Source: Ascaris suum
Lineage: Eukaryota; Nematoda; Chromadorea; Rhabditida; Ascarididae
NCBI GenBank assembly: GCA_013433145.1
Contig: CM024188.1
Span: 7,725,001 to 7,789,000 of the forward strand
DNA: 64,000 nucleotides
Direction of reading: 5' to 3'
The notes under the pieces are model-generated. The model was not told where the DNA came from. It searched no databases and saw nothing but the letters and a program-made list of their open reading frames with translations. Made by a program: the position numbers and the translations under genes. This document shows, one piece after another, positions 16,112 through 32,900 of the stretch; position 1 is the stretch's first letter; every line of letters begins with the position of its first letter.

Positions 16112-19100
16112 AGGTAGAGGAGTTCAGGTTGTATTGTGCAAGCAGAAACCCTCCGAGTGCATCGTTCTGGCTGTAGAAGTGGATTCCCAACGAACACATT
16201 TTTTGCCATGATATGATCCAGTGATCCGATAATGTGACACTACATCGGTGTTACTGCGATCAAAGGATAATCGTGCGGCTGAGGCTGGTGCATGAAATTG
16301 AAATTTTTGCGGCCATGCACCCGATCGTTGACTGTTGCAAAATGCGTCACTGTCTGGACCTCCTTAGCGAAATTAGGTGTAAAACCTGCTGGAGGACAAC
16401 TGAAAACAATGCATCTAAGAAACTGGGACTGATCACCTATATCGCTTGCTACTGATGTGCAAATGCATGACAGCTGCATTTCTAGCGTTAGCCATGTGAC
16501 AGCGAAAAAACCGCGTATGGTTATGCAGACTCAAAACAAGTGATGTTTGGCAAAGCATCCGCCAGTTGTGTTCTTTTTACTAGGGCTCAATTTTAAAGAT
16601 CACACAAACGCGCATATTTAATATGTGGGACGATAACAGTGCGATAGAATGCTTGGTATGGCTGATGAAGCGATGTTTACCGAAATCAACAACGCTGGCT
16701 GTGCACAGTTTAGTTGATCGCAGCCGAGGGCTTGCTTTCATGCAAAATGGAGGTCCAGACAGTGAGAGCTACGCTTTGCTTTGGCGATTTTTGTGGTTGG
16801 AACATTTGATTGTCAGCCATTCTTTGAAATAGTACGCGCTATTGAAGAAATCATGTAAATGAACACCAACATAAACGTAGGCAAAGAACAGACACGGATA
16901 CAGATACATCTACATATCACCAGGTCATGCCTCTAAGCTAGTTCGTTTGCTAATGCCAACGCTAAATGCACTGAAAGCAAACTGTTTGTAAATAGTAGTT
17001 AATACAAGTAATAGCATTCGTCTGGCATTTGTCATGTTTTTGTTCCAAATTGTTTTTGACCTAACTGCCCATATGTGGTGCATGAAGATTTTTCCATATC
17101 AAATTAGCCTATGAATTTTGTTACTGATAGTATCAATGATCAACGAAATATTCCTAGTTGTTTGAGCTGTTGGAATTTTTTTGACCATCTTGTTGATTAA
17201 TGTGCTCATCGAGAGCTGTCATGTTTTCCTAGTAGGCACCTGGTGAATACAATTTCCTATCGTTGCCCATTGACATTTTTTGCAAGTGAACAACCAAATA
17301 CACTTATCTCTTGCACATTTTTATGCGACCTTCTCAAAGCTCCGTCGAGCAACTCTCTTAATGCAATTCATTCAACTTACAAACCTTACAGCTCAAAACG
17401 ATATACATAGATGAGCGAGTGTTCAAACATTTGTCAGCAAACAATATATGAGAACATGCTACTGTTGAAAAGACATATTTCGGAGCTTGCTTTCGATGCT
17501 TGCAATATTGAGCGTTTTGTGTCGACTGCATAGATACGTGCTTGTTCAATAATTTTGGGTCAAGATCTGGAAAGGCAGCTATAAGCCGATTTGCTGGGTA
17601 TAACTAATCAACACAGCCGCCAGAAAAAGCAAATTTCGTTTTAATTCATTCACTCCTGCAGATTACTTCTGAACAGCTTTGAACAGTCCTTTGTGGACTA
17701 AATTTTCCCGGATGAAAACTATATTTCTTCTGAACAACATTTTTGGTCGAGTGAATATTTGAGTGAAAATAAGCACTGTTCAATTCGGTATCAATCTTCT
17801 TTCTGTTCAGCGACCTGGTCAAGGTACCGGACATTCCTTTTAATATGACACTTAAAATTACAGCGACCTTCTGCGTGTAGGACCATTAGCAAATGGACCT
17901 GAGACAACATCTCGACCCAGTAGTAATGGAAATGGTAGATAGAATTGAGTCATTAGGTGGTTTTCACTAATTTCTTATGAGCTGTTCATGGAAAAAAATG
18001 TTGCCTTCCCTTATACTGTTTCCATTCCTTGACTATTCTCCGAGAAATTCATCTTGAGAGTACTGTTGTATGCATCAAAGTGAGAGCCATTTCTGGCGAG
18101 AATGCTCTCGAAAAGCTTGTTGCTATTTCCCTCTGTTTCGATACACAGCAGTTATTGAGAAAAAAACCGACTGCTTTGCGAAGTTGTGTGCATTCAGATG
18201 CCCACTTTTAAAGAGCCGTTTGATTCATAGCGAGAAAGTTATTAACTGAGACATCGAACATGGTAACGTTTAGAATAGATTGTCACACAATGCAACACTA
18301 TCTCGGAAAAGTGAAGTGGAGCGGAAACAACGAAACGTTAACATCTCAGCTAAGCTTTTGGAGGCAAGCGAAACGCGCTACGATTGTACGCTCATTGAAT
18401 ACGATGGTTCACTACTAAATTAGTAAATAGCTGAATTGATAGGAATTACCATCTCATAGAAGCTTGGATCACTGATAAGTCTGTGCAATATTTTTTATTA
18501 TTCTGTTGTCGCTAATCCTTCCCAATTGAATCTCCATCTGTGATGTCTACAGTGGAATTAGCGTGACACCTAATTTTAGCTTTGAAGAAATGTATGCTGG
18601 CCAAGTGACCTAAAAAGCTTTTCAAAAAATTTTTGTATGAAGAGCAGTCAGGTTTGCTTTGTGCAGCGAAAGTGTGATTGGATAACTAGGTGAAGTCATC
18701 ATGAGAACGCACGCCTCTCAGCAACTGAAATCTTTTCATCGAAGGAATAAATTCAACGATTTTATTATGTAAATGCAATGAAAAATCGGTCGGTATGAAA
18801 TGGGCCATTTATTATGAAAATTAACTGAAAGGCAAAAATTTGTGTGAAGCAAATTATATGACGTAAAAATTTATAGTTTAAAAGGTACGTCGCTGGCAAC
18901 CTAATTGAATTAAATTAAATATCGGTGTGGAAAATCTATTCAATGCATTTCGGCAAAGCTATTGACTGCAACTCATTTATGAATTAGATGAAATCGTAAT
19001 TTACAATGTGAAACTGATTTGAATGATGGCAAAAAAAGTCATCTTATTCCTACATATAAGAAACAGCCTAATTAAATTCATTTGGTTGTATGTGACAGAA

Positions 19101-19117
19101 AGCGGTGAAACCGATGA
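16112..19117. other. Intergenic sequence, no supported gene
   Basis: Frames such as the 69-codon plus-strand ATG frame at 16623-16832 are isolated, lack splice support and match no family. Confidence 0.4.
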
Positions 19118-19405
19118 ATGAGTCATCGAGTTGCATCGTTGAGTACACCACTGCAACATATTCCGATCGCAACTCATCATAGCTTATCGGCATACGGCTG
19201 CGTTGACAGTGAGGACGAAGTCTTAATGCAGGTTTCACACACAACCGATGCTGTACTGGCTGATGGCGTCACAGTCTTCGTCAACCAACATGGCGTTGCC
19301 CGACCGAGTGAGTCGCTCTTGGCGTACGGCAACTACCGAATAGAGTGGCGCTGTCAGTATGCTGTGGGCCTGCAAATGCCATATAAATATGGAAGGCATG
19401 CCTGA
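19118..19405 (+). CDS. Possible 95-codon ORF upstream of lipase 1
   Basis: An ATG frame with a coding-like composition (for example DSEDEVLMQVSHTTDAVLAD). It ends about 300 bp before the lipase start on the same strand. An internal CAG then GTTTCA could act as a donor. It could be the 3' exon of an upstream gene or a chance frame. The family is unknown. Confidence 0.3.
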   Translation: MSHRVASLSTPLQHIPIATHHSLSAYGCVDSEDEVLMQVSHTTDAVLADGVTVFVNQHGVARPSESLLAYGNYRIEWRCQYAVGLQMPYKYGRHA

Positions 19406-19692
19406 TTTAGGCATTAGCTGTACAAGAGTTGCTCGTAAATGGCTGTTCCATTCGTGAATAAGGAATCGAGTGGCTGGAGACATTTTCACCGTAATTGTCC
19501 AAAAGAATATCTTTTACATAGGATATTTTTTGCATGTTTTTTTTCATAAATAATTGGATTTGGATTCACAGTTAGATAGATAGGATAGATCAAGAGAATT
19601 GAAGAAGGTGTGAAGGTTCTTTCACAGACTAATGTTAGTCGGAGGATTTTCATAGGGCAGGTGTTGACGTTGTCACCAAATGTGATGATCAT

Positions 19693-19702
19693 CTGTTTTC
19701 AG
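19693..19702 (+). promoter_or_regulatory. Probable trans-splice acceptor of lipase 1
   Basis: CTGTTTTCAG ends 4 bases before the lipase ATG at 19707. It has the nematode TTTTCAG form and no coding exon is required upstream, so a spliced leader may be joined here. A cis-spliced non-coding exon would look the same. Confidence 0.55.
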
Positions 19703-19706
19703 GGAT

Positions 19707-25111
<5,405 letters not shown>

Positions 25112-25154
25112 ATTATTGACCAAGTTGATGCGGAAATGATTGTTAATTACAACC

Positions 25155-25405
25155 TTAATTCGTACCCACTCGCTCGTTAGAAGGTGCACATGCACGGAAA
25201 GCTTCTAGTCTTTCACGGACACTACACTGCCAACGTGATAGCCCGCTTGGTGTAAATCTGATACGATGTGACTGTGTGAACATAACACCAGGAGAGCGTA
25301 AGCACACCACTAATACAACGGCCCACATAAACAGCAATATGAACAGCTTATTGAAACTAACAATTGCTCTTCCCTGCACATCGTTTAGAGAGACTGCGTC
25401 GTCCA
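25155..25405 (-). CDS. Last exon of a membrane protein, possibly ionotropic-receptor-like
   Basis: A minus-strand exon begins after ACGTTTTCAG (phase 1) and runs 83 codons to TAA. It encodes AVSLNDVQGRAIVSF, then one membrane segment (KLFILLFMWAVVLVVCL), then a basic 48-residue tail. The order 'L-S-L-x-x-V-Q-G, then a last membrane helix, then a cytoplasmic tail' resembles the M4 end of ionotropic glutamate and related receptors, but the match is short. Upstream exons (to the right) were not identified. The gene is convergent with lipase 1; the stop codons are 44 bases apart. Confidence 0.4.
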
Positions 25406-26201
25406 CTGAAAACGTTACGCAATTAAAGACTCGTTGGATCGGCTTGAGAATTTAACTTGAAAATGTTGCAAGGTGAAGCTTTCGTTGCAGAAAGCATTTA
25501 CCCCATTCATATGCCACACAGCTCATTACAGGGTTAAGTTTTGATCCATATTATCGCATGCCTAGTCCACCTGCTTCCTGAACGACTGGCAATACTAACA
25601 CCTTCGATCAATGGAGTTGGTCTAAAGATGCACTTTTAGTGAAATTATTCGAGGTTCACTAAGCAACTCTAGTAGGTGGTAGAAAGGGAATGATAAGGCA
25701 GCCAGAAACAAGGCTGGCAAAAACTGCGCATGCCTCATCGCATCAATTGAGGGACCAGTGCGCTCCCCAAGATTCGAATTTCAGTCGTTTCAAGTTTGAC
25801 AGTGAAGGCAACACGCCACTTCAGCAGGCGACATCTACGGTTATTCTACTGTTATCCATGGTTGGATGTTCAGAAAACAGGAGTGCTCATTAGTTAACGT
25901 ATAAGTTGATGCAATGGGCTGGCAATTGGGCCTATTTCCAACAAGTTTCATGGAGCACCATACCTTCACACATTCACGATTTCGACTCCCGCGACAGAGG
26001 CAATCATGCTCATTTTGCCTACACATGAGGCAAAAAATAATTCAGGTACTTTCAGAATTGTTTGTCATCGCAAATTAATAATAACACTGGCTTAGTGCTG
26101 ACAGAACTAGGCTCCACTTTCACAAAACGAACTTTGCTCAGTTTCGTGACGGACTGAACTGTTTCCCTAATCCTGGAATTCAGAGGTAGTTCGATCTCGC
26201 T

Positions 26202-26781
26202 ATGTCGACCTCAGGTTCCAACGAAGTTCCGGCGTCGCAATGGCTCACTCTGTCATCGCAGCAGATGAGTGGTCAAGCGTATTATGGTTAGCGCTCCTCG
26301 TATTCACACGCGCTCTTCAAGGTTTATCAGAGATTCAAAGGTTGTATTCGACCTGTGTTTGGATGAGCTGATATTTTCTGGCTGCAAACGGCCTAGATGG
26401 CGTGCTTTTCAAGATACCTGTCTTGACTGTCGCTCAAAGGGAAATTTGGCACTGCTGGCATTGATAGCGGGCGCCTCGTAACGTAACAACTTTGATTCAT
26501 TCTTCGCGCAATTTGCGCTGCTGCATCGGCCTGGTTTTGGTTGCTCTGCTTTTTGAGCGCACAATTACGGCTCAAAAGCATGCTTACTGTATTATAGCAT
26601 AATACATCTAAATTTCACCTGACGCACATGTGGCATGTTTGAATGGCATGCTTTGTCTACAAAAACATGAAAGATCGTTTGGCCTTTGCCTTCATAAGAT
26701 TCCAAGTTGACAGTGTTTATGTGGCTTGCAGTTGAAATGTTTACTCCTAGAAGATATCCCTTCAAAGAATGCGGAATATAA
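26202..26781 (+). CDS. Possible two-exon mini-gene or first exons of an unknown gene
   Basis: Exon 26202-26286 starts with ATG (MSTSGSNEVPASQWLTLSSQ) and ends at GTTAGC in phase 1. An AATTCAG acceptor lies 19 bases before the ATG, usable for trans-splicing. Exon 26732-26781 follows GGCTTGCAG in phase 1 and reads EMFTPRRYPFKECGI to TAA. The product would be about 44 residues. Further alternative exons are possible. No family was recognised. Confidence 0.35.
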
Positions 26782-28913
26782 AACTCAATTTTAAACATAT
26801 TGGTTCTCGCATAGGATCTTCATTTATACCTTTGAGTATAAGATCACATTGTGCTAGAGATCGAGCTGGGTGCAATTCCAACTGACCGAATTTCATGCTG
26901 CTAAATTGAAATGAACTCAGAGAGAAATTTGGAGTGTCAGACACCGGCCAGAAATCTGGCTGAAATTGGAGAAGGAAGCGATAAGCTCGTTTAAGACTGA
27001 AATGTTCTGGCGAGCATTATGAACATACAGCACCAATAGTTGGGGTCAATTTCGAGTATCACATTTAAAAATTATTCAAAGACTTTTTTCAACTGGGTTT
27101 TTGGGTGCTTTCAATCGGTACAAATTCAGTTCAAAGTTTCCAGTTAGGCAGTGTTAGTGCGTTGTCGATGCTTGACGGTTGTTTCAATATCGCCAAATTA
27201 TCGGAGTACTTCATGTGTTCACTCATCTATTCAGATCTATAATCGAAACTTTGGTTTGCCATGGCCAGAGGCAATATTCTAGTGAGATCGCTTGTTCTCT
27301 TTTGCAGTTTCATTTAAATTTATCCCCAAAAATCTTGGGAATGAGTCCAGAAATCTTGGAAAACCCTGGAACTGATGAGCCGCTAAATTTCTGCAACGTT
27401 AGATTTCACGCCTTTCAGTCGTCTTGCATAACTTTCTGCTGCTGTGGTTTTCTTCGCTGTTAAAATATTTCCAATAAACCTGATGCCTAGAATGGTGGAC
27501 TTTTTACTGTTGATAAGTGTTACTTTCAGTCGCGTGCGAATGGCTTTGGTGTCCTTGGATGCAGCGCGAATTCCGTCGCTTTATATCATTGGTCGTGCTA
27601 TAACTCCAGAATTTCCTAGTTTCAGTAGCCACTGCAAGTTGGCCTATGCGCGGACGGATCAAAGACTGAAAGCACACAAAAACTTCCCAAATTCCTCAGA
27701 CGATCACCAAGATGCTTCAGTGGAAGTGACGATGGGGCGTTTTAACTTCTGGAAATTTCAAATTTTGTTTCCATCAGCAAATGAAATTTTGATTAGCAAA
27801 GCTGTATGTTTCGATTCTCGAGAACCTTCCACCAAACTCTCTAGATGTTACGGCATTTATCCCACCTGTTGCCCTATCTAGAGTTGCTTACAGAACGGCA
27901 CATTTAATGCAAAAATCTAGAAAAGTTTTATCATAACACACATCTTCATCCCAGTAGAACGCCGAAACTGGTTTAAAAATGGGATCTCTTCCTAGAGTAT
28001 AAGTTCTCTGAAAAACTTTTCTATTTCAAGGCATTTTGTGCTTTAAATCCATTAATTCGAGAAGAAGGTCATAAATCCAGGAGTGCCGTTGATATCTATA
28101 AGTTTAGTTGAAAGCTAGCTAGCTCAGTTGTCTCATTCGTTTTCCGTTATGAATTTATTCTCCATTTAGATTCATTGCATTTTTTTGTACTTCGGTGCAA
28201 CGAATGAACTGTTGTCCACTGATGTTTTTGCTTAAACGAGATAGTTATTTCTTTGTAATCATTGCGATAAAAGTTTAATTTTTTGAGCTGATAGGTAACA
28301 AGTCACATAATGGGAATAATGTAGTATTGTTTACTTGATCGAGCAGATCTGCATCGAAGCTGCGCAAATACGTTGAAGTGCCCTTAGCAGCAAAGATAAT
28401 GGCCAACACATTTTCGTCTTTCTTTGCATAGCTCACGAAATGCAATCAAAAACTGAAGTATTTTTTGTGCTGTAAAACCTCCAGATATTCAGTACTTCGT
28501 TTGCTTTGCAGTGTTAAATATTTTTTCACTTCTGGCTGTGACGTTTCTTCCATTTGTTTTTAATGCAAGGTTATATTCCACGAAAAAAAGCTGATGATAA
28601 AAACTCTAAAAGATGCAAATTTTTGGGCCTCTCTAAAAATCACAAGTTCGATTGGAAATTACTTGATTACTTAATTCTTGTACTAATTACTGAGGATATT
28701 TGAAGATGCTGCTTTGCGGAAGTAAATGTTTTTGTTACTGCCTCGTAGATTGAGATGTAATGATTGCATAGTCATTCTATGGAAAACGTCTGTCATTTTA
28801 ATGATAGAAATGTGGATGAAAATATGTTGATAGCAATGTTGCAGATTCGCATAGCTTAAAGTTTTTCCTTTTCAAAAGACATTGCACAACGACATTTCAA
28901 CAAAGCAATTCTC
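26782..28913. other. Intergenic sequence between the lipase copies
   Basis: The 145-codon plus-strand frame at 27444-27881 starts with GTG, lacks splice support and resembles nothing known. No lipase exon remnant was found here. Confidence 0.35.
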
Positions 28914-29475
28914 CTAGAAGTTAAGCGATATGATCGCTGGGAACTGAAATAAAATTGTTGAGGCTTTGTTCAGCAGAAAAAGGAATGCGCGGTTTCTAAA
29001 ATTGAAGGAAAGGAGGTGTCCATGAAATTGTCTATTACAAATTGATGAGCGTGATATAGGCTCTGAGATTCTGCTGGAGTTGGTTTTTCGCCCACTGCTT
29101 GGAATTACGGCTTCAAGAATACCTGTCTGTAGTTGCAGCGCTTGCCCCACCTTGATGTAACGTAATTCACTTGGATGTCTCATAATTTTGCTTTCATTTT
29201 TGATCCGTTCTGCTGAGTCCTCATTCATTCCCGTTCACATTCCACTCAATAAAGTAATGTTTGAGTCCCATTTGTTTTAACAAAGAGGAAGTTCCACTGA
29301 GATTGTTACAGCGACTTGAAATGGTCCTATTGATTAATTCCTGCTGCTGCATTGCATAGAGCCAACCGCTTCTTGCGACAAAGAATTCACTGAAAGACAA
29401 ATTGCTGGAGGTGTTTTTCGAAATATGAGAAATCGAAGTCTGTCCTGCATAGCGTACTGCCACAGCCCAGCTCAT
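28914..29475 (-). CDS. Possible minus-strand exons, unknown
   Basis: Two ATG-initiated frames abut: 29475-29221 (84 codons, MSWAVAVRYAGQTSIS...) and 29228-28914 (104 codons, MNEDSAERIKNESKIMRHPS...). The second has a potential donor (GTATTC) after about 52 codons. Composition is coding-like but no family is recognised, and which splice sites are used is unclear. The start of the decayed lipase lies 490 bp to the right on the other strand. Confidence 0.25.
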
Positions 29476-29965
29476 AAACCAGTTCCTTAACGAGAACTAG
29501 TTTCTTGAATTTTGCTTTTTCCTGGGTTCTGTCCCCTGTAGATGCACCTGATGGCCTACACTCGGCCAAATCGCAGCTTCGCTTCCTAAAAATACTTGTA
29601 TTATTTCGCAATCTGCCTTTATCTCCGACCGAGTCAAGTCCGCCGGTGCAATTGCTGGTCGACTGGGACATCTTTTTGCAACCAAACTGGCGGCTGACGA
29701 AAACCACCTATTCAACCAAATGGTTACACGGCGGCCTCCTAGACAAATCAGTCGCCGTTTTTTATTGGTCCTTCTTACCGGATGGCTTCGCGAGGTGATC
29801 CTCTGAGGAGAAAATCGGCTTGTGGCAGCACACTCGATTTATACGCATGAATTGATCGGTTATCTTTTGAGCATCACATCATGGTTTTGTACACCAACTC
29901 AGGCAACCATTCCTGTTGATTTGCAAAAAATTCATGAGATTGATGTATATCGCTGATTTTAGGTG

Positions 29966-32900
29966 ATGTTCTCTTTTCTGTTTCTTCTCACGATCTAGTC
30001 AATTAATGCCGTAGACCAACGAGTCATTCGTGCGACCACTTCGACGAGTGTTTTTCTTGCATGACCGCAAAGCGCTCTTCTTTAGGAGAGTGTGAGTGAG
30101 TCGATCGAAATCTCTTTTGATTTTACATTTCGATATTCTTTTAATTATCTTATATATTCGCTTTCTGCTTTTCTTTCGCTTTCTTAACTTCCAGTCTTTT
30201 ATCTTTCGAATGCTCAACAATGGTAGGTTGTTTCGAAGTATTTGTTACTATATTAAGCGTATAGATTGCAGCCTACATTCAAATAAGATTACATATTGAC
30301 TTTAGAATGGTGCACAAAATTCCATGATCCGCTGCCGATGCAGGTCTGCAAGATCTTTTCAAAGGGCCACACGATCTTGAGTTCGTTACTAATATTGGCA
30401 GAAGGCTCGAGGCAATTTGACTTTTTAGTTAAGTTCCTACTACTTATGCTTTGATGAAACTAGTCAACAACCTTATTGTTAGCTGGAAAGGCATTAAAAC
30501 GTCCCATTGATGTACCACACTGTCATTGCTGAAAAGGGATGGTGACATCTCCATTCACTTAACCACAAATTTCGAATGGGATTTAAGGTGGTGTACGACG
30601 GAAAACAAATGCCACCCGTCGATGAATTTTTGCCCTGCTATAAGACGAGCACAACTATCATATAACTGTGCAGTTGATGCGTCCAAGGCGCCTACGTACA
30701 GCGAAGCATTCGCAGCACGTATCGCATTACCTATGGTGGCAACCGCCATGGCAAACACAACGCAAATGTTAAGTGCGCTTGCAACTTTATTTGTTGCGAA
30801 TTATGTGATTTTGAAGTAAGCATGAGTCAAACACAGTCGAGATTACATCTCGTGAAAAAGCAACTTACTTCTAAAATTTGAAAGTTTACCGATTTTTGCG
30901 CACGAGTTACGGTAGATATTTGGTTAAAACTTTTCCTCTCAAGAAAGAAGTAAAAGCAAGTAAAGAAATTTCAGTGAGAGTGGAGGTTTGCAAAATTCGC
31001 CCAACTTTGAGAGGTTTATCCTCATCCGCATTTATAGTGAGAAGTAATACGCGTTGAATGAAGTGAAGGCCAATCAAAATTAAAGGAAAGTTTTCGATAT
31101 CACCTCTTTCCATTGCCTTTACTACAGACCGCCTATTTGGTTATTGCGCAAGGTACTGTCACATGCACTAAGTTATTGTTTGCTTCCTAGATTAAAAGTT
31201 AGTGAGAGCATGAAACGTCGCTATAAGCATTTATTTTAATAGAGCCAGTTGTTGAATTCGAAGCTATCTACGTCTCTCTGAAGTCACCGTACGATGATTT
31301 CAATCTCTAGTTGATCATGTTTCCATCTTTTTTGTATTTGCAGCACCTGAAGGAATTGCTGAAGGCTGATGCATTCCGTGTTTTTCAGCCTCTCACAAAA
31401 ATATTTCGTTTTCCACCAAACCTGATATCTTAAACAGAGGATGGGAAACATAAAAGTTGATGTGGACGCCTGGCCGCAGTCTCTTGACGTTGTCCAATAC
31501 ATGAACCAAGACGCAAATAATGCGCCACCTCTTTAATGACGAATGAACAGCGGTTTAAACTTTTCGATTTTGTGGACAATTTCAGCTGTAGATACGGAAT
31601 GTTCGTTTCATGCTGCTCCTCAAATAACGAGTATAGGTACATGTGAATTTACAAACACTTTTTATGTCTAGGGAAGGGGTCAAAAGCGTGACGAAATTCG
31701 CTATGCAGCTTGCTTGATGTTTTAGAGGTGAAAGAAATGAAAACTCACTCGCTCCAATCCACCTTCCCCATCTTTTCTCTGTCTCCAACACATGTTGCAT
31801 GTTGTGGTCAGTTCAAACATCTGTTTTAATTTCAGCTGAAAAAGTGTTTGCGAAGACATTTTCCCAGTAACACTATCGTCGGCACCTATGCATTCGTTGC
31901 ATGGATAACACGGTAGCTCTTGACTCGGTTTGAGTAATTTATTTTTCCACTATATTTATGCTTTGCAGTCAAGCAGCCAGCAGCAAGAAGGCGCTTTTCC
32001 ATTTTATCTTTTCCCTCATATTTGATGCTGCTACAAACAATTAAAATTTTCTGTCAAATTTTCCAAAACGTTGCAGTTTTATAAGCAAGCTTCGAGAAGA
32101 GTCTTATAAATAACCTATCGACGAGAATGATATAAGAAAAACGAAATTATTTCCAGAAATCTTTATTGACGTCCCTTATCTAATACGGACCTGCGATAAT
32201 GCAGCAAAACATTGCACGTATTGAAGGACACTTTTCACGGATGCTTGAAAGTCTTAACGACCAAAACATAGTCTCATTGTATTGGCGTTTAGCTTTCAAT
32301 GCTTCCAGCGAGAATGTTTTGGGTACCTCGCCCATCTCCCGGTCCATCGTGCTGCTGCGTTAGTTTTCCGAGGTTCCACCGAAGAGCAGGTATGGATGTT
32401 TATTTATGCTATCAAATCTTACTTGTTTTTTTTGCGTTTAGTGTACTGCGAACGCCTTCCCAATAAGTCAAGCGTGAGCCACGTAGCGGGGTTTTCAAGG
32501 ATACCTAGCATATTTTGCTGCATGGTTGCTTAGTTTTTGATGGCAAAGAGTGAATTCAGCAAAACATGAAAACTAGTAATACAGGCCATCATTAGAGGTA
32601 GAAGAGAATAGAGTGTTGCCAAATAAGAATGCAGTTGAAATAGGAAGTGATGCTTCCTGCATCTGGCACGCAAAAACATTATCACCTGATGGCACGAACG
32701 TTTCAGGTGATGCATGATGTTTTGCATATTTCATTTGGAAAGATGATTTGTATGCAAGCAGTGAATGGCTCGATTTACGAATTTTATTTCGAGGCGTTTG
32801 CAAACATGTGCCACAAGTTGGAGGACGACATACGACATCTGTTTCACAGGTATGGAATCTATATTCGGAGCACATACGCGTTATCTGCAATGTGGGGATA

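Noticed and set aside
27444..27881. 145-codon plus-strand frame
   Set aside because: Starts with GTG, no family resemblance, no clean acceptor and donor; treated as chance.
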